From Chelonobacter sp006228105 (GTDB taxonomy: Bacteria; Pseudomonadota; Gammaproteobacteria; Enterobacterales; Pasteurellaceae): a stretch of 12,911 nucleotides of DNA. The stretch lies in NCBI RefSeq assembly GCF_006228105.1, contig NZ_VDHH01000048.1; one strand, 5' to 3'. Below the pieces are notes generated by a model. That model was not told where the DNA came from and ran no database searches. It worked only from the letters and a program-made list of their open reading frames with translations. Made by a program: the position numbers and the translations under genes. This document shows positions 7,877 to 12,911 of this stretch, piece after piece (position 1 is the first letter of the stretch; the number at the start of each line of letters is the position of its first letter).

Positions 7877-7926
7877 ATTTTAATTTTAAAAACTGTATTT
7901 TTAATTCATCTTTTGATCTAAATCAA
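7877..7926 (-). promoter_or_regulatory. ric control region: FNR box next to NsrR-like box
   Basis: On the minus strand a perfect FNR site TTGAT-N4-ATCAA lies at 7913-7926. It directly abuts a 23-base stretch (7890-7912) that matches 18 of 22 defined positions of the NsrR consensus as I recall it (AAGATGYATTTNAAATRCATCTT). Two TAAAAT hexamers (7883-7888, 7877-7882) are -10 candidates. The first would put FNR near -41, the usual activating position, with the NsrR-like site between FNR and -10. Predicted behaviour is activation without oxygen and derepression by NO. Confidence 0.75.
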
Positions 7927-7953
7927 ACAGAATACCTGAGATGAGGTAGGCTA

Positions 7954-7989
7954 ACCGCACTTTCGCCTTGATATTGTCAAAAGTGCGGT
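7954..7989. repeat. Inverted uptake-signal pair downstream of ydfG
   Basis: ACCGCACTTT (7954-7963) and AAAGTGCGGT (7980-7989) form a 10-base stem with a 16-base loop, starting 11 bases past the ydfG stop codon. It probably ends ydfG transcription before the ric promoter, but there is no T run on the minus strand, so the terminator role is uncertain. Confidence 0.6.
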
Positions 7990-7999
7990 GAGTGGTCGG

Positions 8000-8749
8000 T
8001 TATACTTTTTTCTTAACCGTTAAACCAGCAGGCGCTTGCGCGACCGGCATAATTTCTATCCGGTTGATGTTGACGTGCGCTGGGCGCTCAGCGATCCACA
8101 CAATGGTTTCGGCAATGTCTTCAGCGCTCAGATAATCCACATTCGAATACAACGCTGCGGCTTTGTTATCATCGCCATGAAAACGCACTTTGGAAAACTC
8201 TGTGCCACCACACAGACCCGGCTCGACATTGCTGACCCGTACTGCGGTGCCGACTAAATCAGCGCGCAAATTTAGGCTGAATTGCTTCACGAAGGCTTTG
8301 GTGGCACCGTAAACATTGCCGCCCGGATAGGGATAGTCGCCGGCGATCGAGCCTAAATTGATGATATGTCCACGATTGCGCGCCACCATGCCGGGTAAAA
8401 CCGCGTGAGTGATGCTGACCAAGCCGCTGATATTGGTGGCGATCATTTGTTTCCAATCAGCTAGATCGCTGTTTTGTGCCGCTTCGATACCTAGCGCTAA
8501 TCCGGCGTTATTGACCAGCAGATCAATCTGTTGCCATTCTGGCGGCAGGCTTTGTAAGGCGCTTAATGTCGCCTGTTCATCGCTGATATCAAATGCCAAC
8601 GCAAAACAATTCGCACCCAGCTCCTGTTGCAAGGCGTGTAACCGTTGCTGGCGACGGGCGGTGATGATCACACGGTGTCCACGCTGAATCAATAAGCGTG
8701 CGGTGGCGGCACCAAATCCGGCACTGGCGCCGGTGATAAGGGCTAACAT
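8000..8749 (-). CDS. ydfG: NADP-dependent 3-hydroxy acid dehydrogenase YdfG (short-chain dehydrogenase)
   Basis: Classical SDR enzyme; E. coli YdfG oxidises L-allo-threonine, serine and related 3-hydroxy acids with NADP+ and also takes part in detoxifying malonic semialdehyde. The 249-residue product has the cofactor motif TGASAGFG (6-13), an Arg-rich turn after strand 2 (ARRQQR, 31-36) suiting NADP, NNAG (80-83), catalytic Ser134 (NLGSIAG), and YGATK (Tyr147, Lys151). The block GGNVYGATKAFVKQFSLNLR and the C-terminal AHVNINRIEIMPV agree with YdfG specifically, beyond general SDR similarity. AGGAGA precedes the ATG. It is transcribed divergently from asd. Confidence 0.93.
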   Translation of the reverse strand: MLALITGASAGFGAATARLLIQRGHRVIITARRQQRLHALQQELGANCFALAFDISDEQATLSALQSLPPEWQQIDLLVNNAGLALGIEAAQNSDLADWKQMIATNISGLVSITHAVLPGMVARNRGHIINLGSIAGDYPYPGGNVYGATKAFVKQFSLNLRADLVGTAVRVSNVEPGLCGGTEFSKVRFHGDDNKAAALYSNVDYLSAEDIAETIVWIAERPAHVNINRIEIMPVAQAPAGLTVKKKV

Positions 8750-8791
8750 AAGAATCTCCTTTTTAGGGTCTGTTGATGTTTGTGTATCACC

Positions 8792-8820
8792 AATATAACA
8801 AAAAGCGCAGACGGCGGTAA
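8792..8820 (-). promoter_or_regulatory. Candidate ydfG promoter
   Basis: On the minus strand TATATT (8792-8797) is a fair -10 box, with a poor TTACCG 17 bases upstream (8815-8820). It lies about 45 bases before the ydfG start. The -10 is reasonable; the -35 is weak. Confidence 0.3.
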
Positions 8821-8838
8821 AAATTTTTGCTAAAAGAG

Positions 8839-8867
8839 TTGCTTTTATTCAGGTGATGTTGTAATTA
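8839..8867 (+). promoter_or_regulatory. Candidate asd promoter
   Basis: TTGCTT (8839-8844), a 17-base spacer and TAATTA (8862-8867) lie about 63 bases before the asd ATG. Spacing is ideal; the hexamers are only moderate matches. No recognisable operator is seen. Confidence 0.35.
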
Positions 8868-8930
8868 ATTAGTACAGAAAATTTAATCACACAACATTCA
8901 TAACAACAGCAAAATAATTAAGGAAGCAAT

Positions 8931-10040
8931 ATGCAAAACGTGGGTTTTATCGGTTGGCGCGGAATGGTGGGTTCGGTCTTAATGGATCGCATGCAACAGG
9001 AACAGGACTTCGCCTATATTAATCCGGTGTTTTTCACCACCTCGCAAGCCGGGCAACCGGCACCGAGCTTCGCCGGCAAAGACAGCGGTGTCTTAAAAGA
9101 TGCGTTTAATATCGACGATTTGAAGGCACTGGATATTATCGTCACTTGCCAAGGCGGCGATTATACCAACGAAGTTTATCCGAAACTGCGTGCTGCCGGT
9201 TGGAACGGTTATTGGATTGATGCAGCGTCGGCGCTGCGGATGGAAAAAGATGCGATTATCGTGTTAGATCCGGTCAATCAACATGTGATCCGCGACGGTT
9301 TGGCGAAAGGCGTGAAGACCTATGTCGGTGGTAACTGCACCGTTAGTCTGATGTTGATGGCGTTGGGTGGCTTGTTTGAGCGTGATTTGGTGGAGTGGGT
9401 TTCGGTTGCTACTTACCAAGCGGCAAGCGGCGCCGGCGCTAAAAATATGCGTGAACTGCTGGTGCAAATGGGCGAATTGCGTGATGTGGTGCAAACCGAT
9501 TTGGCGAACCCGGCCTCTTCTATTCTGGAAATTGAAAGAGCGGTCACCGACAAAATGCGTGGCGATTTGCCGATTGAAAATTTTGGCGCACCATTGGCTG
9601 GCAGCCTGATTCCGTGGATCGATAAATTGCTCGACAGCGGTCAAACCAAAGAAGAGTGGAAAGGCTTTGCCGAAACCAATAAAATTTTAGGTCTGTCCGA
9701 CAGCCCGATTCCAATCGACGGCTTGTGTGTGCGTATCGGGGCGTTGCGTTGCCACAGCCAAGCGTTCACCATCAAAATGAAACAAGATTTGCCGTTGGCC
9801 GAGATCGAACAGATTCTGGCATCACATAATCAATGGGTGAAAGTGATCCCGAACGACAAAGAGAGTACCTTGCGTGAATTGACACCGACCAAAGTCACCG
9901 GTACTTTGAGCGTGCCGGTCGGGCGTTTGCGCAAATTGAATATGGGGCCTGAATATCTGGCGGCATTTACCGTCGGCGACCAATTATTGTGGGGCGCTGC
10001 GGAACCATTACGCCGGATTTTACGTCTGTTAGTGGCATAA
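8931..10040 (+). CDS. asd: Aspartate-semialdehyde dehydrogenase
   Basis: Asd reduces L-4-aspartyl phosphate to aspartate semialdehyde with NADPH, the branch point towards lysine, diaminopimelate (cell wall), threonine and methionine. The 369-residue product has the expected length. GWRGMVGS (8-15) binds the nucleotide phosphate, Cys136 in GGNCTVSL is the catalytic nucleophile, and Arg268 and His275 in RIGALRCHSQAF are the substrate-binding and acid/base residues. AAGGA ends seven bases before the ATG. It is followed by two palindromic repeat elements, the first starting 26 bases after the stop and possibly ending the transcript. No other pathway genes adjoin it. Confidence 0.98.
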   Translation: MQNVGFIGWRGMVGSVLMDRMQQEQDFAYINPVFFTTSQAGQPAPSFAGKDSGVLKDAFNIDDLKALDIIVTCQGGDYTNEVYPKLRAAGWNGYWIDAASALRMEKDAIIVLDPVNQHVIRDGLAKGVKTYVGGNCTVSLMLMALGGLFERDLVEWVSVATYQAASGAGAKNMRELLVQMGELRDVVQTDLANPASSILEIERAVTDKMRGDLPIENFGAPLAGSLIPWIDKLLDSGQTKEEWKGFAETNKILGLSDSPIPIDGLCVRIGALRCHSQAFTIKMKQDLPLAEIEQILASHNQWVKVIPNDKESTLRELTPTKVTGTLSVPVGRLRKLNMGPEYLAAFTVGDQLLWGAAEPLRRILRLLVA

Positions 10041-10065
10041 AAGACAGGCGACTTCGATTAGAAGA

Positions 10066-10101
10066 GTAGCGGCGGATTATATATCCGCCCGATCCGCACT
10101 T
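10066..10101 (+). repeat. Palindromic repeat element, copy 1, with near-uptake-signal tail
   Basis: The 26-base core (10066-10091) begins GTAG and forms a hairpin in which GGCGGAT pairs with ATCCGCC around TATAT. The outermost stem position is a C-C mismatch. It runs into TCCGCACTT (10093-10101), one mismatch from the uptake signal. It aligns without gaps to copies 2 and 3. It lies just after asd and may also act as a terminator-like structure. Confidence 0.75.
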
Positions 10102-10137
10102 AGTACGTCTTCATTACAAATTAAATGCTTCTATAAA

Positions 10138-10163
10138 CGGGAGGATATTCAATCCTCCCCTAC
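10138..10163 (-). repeat. Palindromic repeat element, copy 2 (inverted)
   Basis: GGGAGGAT (10139-10146) pairs with ATCCTCCC (10152-10159) around ATTCA. Read on the minus strand, the 26 bases align without gaps to copies 1 and 3, starting GTAG and ending CCCG. Its stem differs from the others by paired, compensating changes. Copies 1 and 2 face each other across the asd-pldB gap. No uptake signal adjoins this copy. Confidence 0.75.
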
Positions 10164-10201
10164 TCTGCCTCATTAATATCTTGCCGATTACAGGTCATTA
10201 C

Positions 10202-11146
10202 ATGGAACGAGAACCGCACTTTGGGCAGTTTGCGCTGAGAACATTGAAACCGTTTGCCGAACAATTTCCGTTGCAATACCTCGACGGGCAGCGTGGCTGC
10301 AAAATCGCCTATCGTTTTTTTGAACACCCAGCGCAGGATTTGGGGGCGCGCAAACTGATGCTGTTGGTCAGCGGTCGAGCGGAAAATGTCTTGAAATGGA
10401 CGGAAATCGCCTACGATTTTTATCAGCAAGGCTTTGATGTGCTGGCGTTTGATCACCGTGGGCAGGGTTACTCACAGCGGCTGCTGCGCGATCCGGAAAA
10501 AGGTCATATTGACCGTTTCGATTACTATCTTGATGATCTCGATGCGGTGCTGCACAGTGTCAATCAGCGTTATGCCTACCAACAACAGGTGATGTTGGCG
10601 CATTCAATGGGCGGTTTGATTGCTACCTTATATTTAGCCAAATATCCGCATCAATTTGACAAGCTGATCCTGAATGCACCGCTGTTTGCCTTACCGCTGA
10701 AAAATCCGCGGCTGGATCCGATTTTGGTTAGTTTGATGATGCTGTTGGGGCAAGGGCAGCGCTATGTCTTCGGGCACACTGCCTATAAACCGATCAATCC
10801 GGAACATAACGATTTGAGTTGCTGCAAAACCCGCATGAAATGGCATAATCGTATCAATCGACGCTTTCCGGAACTGCATCTGGGCGGACCGACTTTTCGC
10901 TGGGCACACCTCTGTTTACTGCAGTTTAATAAACTGCCGCGTGCAATTGGCAAAATTCATCTTCCGGTTCTGCTGCTGCAAGCGGAAAAAGAGGTGGTCG
11001 TTTCCAATCGACAAATTGAAGACTACGCCAAATTGTTCCGCAATTTGCGCCACGAAATAATCCATAATGCCAAACATGAAATTTTGTTTGAACGTGATCC
11101 GATTCGAACATTGGCAATGGAAAAAATTAGCGATTTTTTAGGATAA
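10202..11146 (+). CDS. pldB: Lysophospholipase L2-like alpha/beta hydrolase
   Basis: PldB hydrolyses lysophospholipids at the inner membrane. From ATG 10202 the product is 314 residues. It has the alpha/beta-hydrolase DHRGQG strand-turn (84-89), the nucleophile elbow HSMGG with Ser135, LGGPTFRW (conserved in PldB), and KHEILFERD with the likely catalytic His292. The catalytic acid should lie in LLLQAEKEVVVSN, where a Glu stands at the usual Asp position. Similarity to E. coli PldB is clear in all these blocks. An in-frame TTG at 10181 would add seven residues but has no ribosome site, while AGG lies seven bases before the ATG; I prefer the ATG. An uptake signal (10213-10221) sits in the first codons. 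It converges with the exporter gene. Confidence 0.88.
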   Translation: MEREPHFGQFALRTLKPFAEQFPLQYLDGQRGCKIAYRFFEHPAQDLGARKLMLLVSGRAENVLKWTEIAYDFYQQGFDVLAFDHRGQGYSQRLLRDPEKGHIDRFDYYLDDLDAVLHSVNQRYAYQQQVMLAHSMGGLIATLYLAKYPHQFDKLILNAPLFALPLKNPRLDPILVSLMMLLGQGQRYVFGHTAYKPINPEHNDLSCCKTRMKWHNRINRRFPELHLGGPTFRWAHLCLLQFNKLPRAIGKIHLPVLLLQAEKEVVVSNRQIEDYAKLFRNLRHEIIHNAKHEILFERDPIRTLAMEKISDFLG

Positions 11147-11162
11147 GATCGTACGGTATCGG

Positions 11163-11780
11163 TTAACTGCTTACCGATGAAATCAGCAACATCAGCCCTA
11201 GCCCACATAAAATCAGCCCAATGATACGATTGACGATACGTTGTTGTTGTAACAACCGTTGCCGGATTTGTGGTGCGGATAACATCATTGCGACGGCAGC
11301 AAACCACAGCAAATGCGCCAGTGACATAAAGGCACCGTAGCCGATTTGTATCAAAATCGGCGTGTCGGGATTGACGATTTGGGTGAAAGTGCTGAGCACA
11401 AACAGCGTGGTTTTTGGGTTGAGCGCATTGGTGACAAACCCGTTTTTAAACGCCTGTTTATCGCTTAAAACCGCACTTTCTCCGTTCAACTCAAAGGCAA
11501 CAGGGCGATGGCGAAAAGTTGCAATGCCAATATAAATCAAATACATTGCGCCGAACGTTTTGACCAGATTGAACAGAACCGGCGATTGTGATAGCAAGGC
11601 GCTGACGCCCAACAGCGTGTAGCCGACATGCACCCAAACCGCAGCGGCAATGCCGACGGCAGTCAGAATCCCCGCTCGTTTGCCATACAAATAGCTGTTG
11701 CGGGTGGTCATAGCGAAATCGCCACCGGGGCTGATCACCGCTAAAATCGTGATAGTGGCGATTGCTAATAATTCTGTCAT
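11163..11780 (-). CDS. LysE/RhtB-family amino-acid exporter
   Basis: Members of this family export amino acids or their derivatives across the inner membrane. The 205-residue product starts at ATG 11778-11780. An upstream extension of the open frame to 11960 lacks family similarity and overlaps the divergent regulator's start. The N-terminal signature SPGGDFAMTTRNS (17-29) corresponds to the family's SPGPDF motif with Gly replacing Pro. NALNPKT (118-124) is the second conserved motif. Six membrane segments are expected, near 5-25, 40-62, 70-90, 112-134, 147-168 and 184-202. The substrate is not evident. The ribosome site is weak (GAGAAAAG). It is divergent from a LysR-type gene 142 bases away, which suggests that regulator controls it. 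An uptake signal lies at 11470-11478. Confidence 0.9.
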   Translation of the reverse strand: MTELLAIATITILAVISPGGDFAMTTRNSYLYGKRAGILTAVGIAAAVWVHVGYTLLGVSALLSQSPVLFNLVKTFGAMYLIYIGIATFRHRPVAFELNGESAVLSDKQAFKNGFVTNALNPKTTLFVLSTFTQIVNPDTPILIQIGYGAFMSLAHLLWFAAVAMMLSAPQIRQRLLQQQRIVNRIIGLILCGLGLMLLISSVSS

Positions 11781-11797
11781 ATTGCTTTTCTCGGTAT

Positions 11798-11879
11798 TTT
11801 TTATTAATAAAAACAGTTGAAATAAACGCCTGTTTTTTATATCGTGCCATCGTATTATTAGCTTATTTTGTCCTGTTTT
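11798..11879. promoter_or_regulatory. Candidate operator region of the exporter/LysR divergent pair
   Basis: A 16-base perfect palindrome TTTTTATTAATAAAAA lies at 11798-11813. AAAACAG (11810-11816) is inverted as CTGTTTT at 11830-11836 (7-base arms, 13-base gap), and CTGTTTT recurs at 11873-11879. LysR-type regulators usually bind such interrupted dyads between divergent genes. Binding here is inferred only; the region is AT-rich and palindromes come easily. Confidence 0.35.
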
Positions 11880-11922
11880 CAGATAAAATAAAATCGAAAT
11901 ATTGTCATAAAAGTGTGAGATT

Positions 11923-12765
11923 TTGGAACAGATTAAAGCACTGCCGCTAAATGCCGTCAAATTTTTCTATTTCGTTGCTGAATCCGGCAGCTTAAGTGCT
12001 GCCGCCGAGCAGCTGCACGTTACCCATGGCGCAGTCAGTAAACAATTGAAAATCTTGGAGCGGCATCTCGGCGTGCCACTGTTTTTAAAACAGGGACGCA
12101 ATCTGGTGTTGTCAAACAGCGGTACGATTTTATATCAATGTTGCCGTGAATCGTTTGCCGGATTGGAAAGTGCGGTTCAGCGCATGCAACACCGGCGCCG
12201 ACAGGAGTTGGTGATTTCGTGCGAGCCGACGCTGGCGATGAAATGGTTGATCCCCAGAATCAGCCGATTTCAGCAACAATATGATTTTAATCCGGTGATT
12301 TTGGCTGCTGGTGGTGCGGTGGATTTCCAACGGCAGGGCATTGATGTGGCAATTCGGCGTAATGACTTTCGTTGGTCACCGCAACTTTACGCCGAAAAAA
12401 TCAGCGAGGAGCAAATCGGTTTGGTGCAGCGTCCGCAGTTAACCCAATTGAAAAAACTTCACACTCATACCCGCGAGCAGGCGTGGCAAAACTGGTTGCA
12501 GGTCAGCGGGTTGGAGAATTGCCGCTATCAGGGCGATATTTATTTTGAGCACTTTTATCTTTCGATTCAAGCAGCGATTGCCGGCATGGGCGCGGCGATT
12601 GCTTCGCGCTTTATGGTGCATGATGAAATCGAACAAGGGATTTTACAGGCGCCGCACGGTTTTATTGCCGACGGTTCCGCGTACTATCTGCTGTCGCAAA
12701 CGGCATTTGCAACCTGCAGCAATAAAACCGCGTTTTTACACTGGCTGAAAAAAGAGATGGTTTAG
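11923..12765 (+). CDS. LysR-family transcriptional regulator (GcvA-like group)
   Basis: The 280-residue product has the N-terminal LysR winged helix-turn-helix: LPLNAVKFFYFVAESGSLSAAAEQLHVTHGAVSKQLKILERHLGVPLF covers residues 7-54 in two conserved halves, with the recognition helix near 33-43. The rest is the periplasmic-binding-like effector domain, including EPTLAMKWLIPRI (101-113). The THGAVSKQ helix and the LPLNAV start resemble the GcvA/AmpR group. The effector is unknown. The frame has a stop at 11908-11910 and no ATG before residue 88, so TTG 11923 is the likely start, with only a weak GAG upstream; low translation would suit a regulator. It is divergent from the exporter. An inverted uptake-signal pair follows the stop. 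Confidence 0.88.
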   Translation: MEQIKALPLNAVKFFYFVAESGSLSAAAEQLHVTHGAVSKQLKILERHLGVPLFLKQGRNLVLSNSGTILYQCCRESFAGLESAVQRMQHRRRQELVISCEPTLAMKWLIPRISRFQQQYDFNPVILAAGGAVDFQRQGIDVAIRRNDFRWSPQLYAEKISEEQIGLVQRPQLTQLKKLHTHTREQAWQNWLQVSGLENCRYQGDIYFEHFYLSIQAAIAGMGAAIASRFMVHDEIEQGILQAPHGFIADGSAYYLLSQTAFATCSNKTAFLHWLKKEMV

Positions 12766-12773
12766 GCAAGATC

Positions 12774-12798
12774 AAAGTGCGGTTGCAAACCGCACTTT
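12774..12798 (+). terminator. Terminator of the LysR gene built from inverted uptake signals
   Basis: AAAGTGCGGTT (12774-12784) and AACCGCACTTT (12788-12798) form a perfect 11-base stem with a 3-base loop, starting nine bases after the stop codon. The 3' arm ends in TTT. This is the tightest of the four inverted uptake-signal pairs in the window. Confidence 0.75.
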
Positions 12799-12841
12799 AG
12801 ACTGCTGACAAAGGTTAAAATACACGATTAATGTTGTAACT

Positions 12842-12877
12842 GTAGGGGGCGATTATATATCGCCCCGAACCGCACTT
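12842..12877 (+). repeat. Palindromic repeat element, copy 3, with uptake-signal tail
   Basis: The core (12842-12867) starts GTAG; GGGGCGAT (12846-12853) pairs perfectly with ATCGCCCC (12859-12866) around TATAT. It runs directly into a perfect uptake signal, ACCGCACTT (12869-12877). It aligns without gaps to copies 1 and 2. The remaining bases to the window end (12878-12911) show no gene. Confidence 0.78.
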
Positions 12878-12911
12878 TGCATTTTTCCTTTATTGATTAA
12901 GTACTTATGCC

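Larger units (their letters stand above)
314..12877. repeat. 21 perfect Hin-type DNA uptake signals (9-mer AAGTGCGGT / ACCGCACTT)
   Basis: First bases of plus-orientation copies: 1633, 2188, 2950, 4191, 5231, 7122, 7981, 12168, 12775. First bases of minus-orientation copies: 314, 875, 2391, 4226, 5581, 6595, 7093, 7954, 10213, 11470, 12789, 12869. Competent Pasteurellaceae take up DNA carrying this word preferentially. Five copies lie in mutS and two in the Tag-like gene; recA has none inside but one upstream. Eight copies form four inverted pairs after genes. I counted by eye, so one or two could be missed. Confidence 0.93.

Noticed and set aside
8161..8200. AACGCACTT at about 8182-8190 as an uptake signal
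   Set aside because: It has one mismatch to the 9-base core, so it is not counted.
10066..10163. Paired hairpins after asd as a CRISPR-like or attenuator structure
   Set aside because: Only two copies in opposite orientation, no spacer array, and no leader peptide; a dispersed palindromic repeat explains them better.
10181..10201. TTG start for pldB seven codons upstream
   Set aside because: No ribosome site precedes it, while ATG 10202 has AGG at a suitable distance. It is not excluded.
11158..11178. ATCGGT/ACCGAT hairpin between pldB and the exporter as a terminator
   Set aside because: The stem is six bases with no T run and overlaps the exporter's last codons; too weak to annotate.
11781..11960. 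60-residue N-terminal extension of the exporter frame
   Set aside because: No family similarity, it would overlap the regulator's first codons, and the signature motif sits at the normal distance from ATG 11780.

Overview
The window looks like a chromosomal segment of a Pasteurellaceae bacterium of the Haemophilus/Aggregatibacter/Pasteurella type. The main evidence is 21 perfect copies of the 9-base Hin-type DNA uptake signal (AAGTGCGGT or its complement) in 12.9 kb. The proteins also resemble gamma-proteobacterial orthologues closely. I cannot name the species.

Layout. Positions 1-216 are AT-rich and unlike the rest: the tail of a possible foreign gene, a hairpin and a duplicated 23-base segment. 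Next come mutS (minus, 217-2823) and, divergently, recA (plus, 3102-4154), the latter behind a promoter with an embedded LexA box. A three-gene plus-strand block follows: glpR, an atypical Tag-like (HhH) DNA glycosylase overlapping it by 4 bases, and a short CLC-type anion channel/transporter. The minus strand then carries ric/ytfE (di-iron Fe-S repair protein) behind an FNR site abutting an NsrR-like site, and ydfG (short-chain dehydrogenase). The plus strand continues with asd and pldB. The window ends with a divergent pair: a LysE/RhtB-type exporter (minus) and a LysR-type regulator (plus).

How the genes fit together. mutS, recA and the Tag-like gene are DNA-repair functions in close proximity, and mutS and the glycosylase gene carry several uptake signals. 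ric fits oxygen/NO-responsive control. The LysR/exporter pair fits local regulation of efflux. The rest are housekeeping: amino-acid biosynthesis (asd), lipid hydrolysis (pldB), glycerol-3-phosphate control (glpR). No rRNA, tRNA, CRISPR array or intact insertion sequence is visible, and no gene-free stretch exceeds 300 bases.

The most interesting non-coding signal is a 26-base palindromic element present three times (10066-10091, 10138-10163 inverted, 12842-12867). Its stem bases change in compensating pairs, and two copies run directly into an uptake-signal (or one-mismatch) sequence. No clearly new multi-gene system is visible; most of the window is ordinary core genome.
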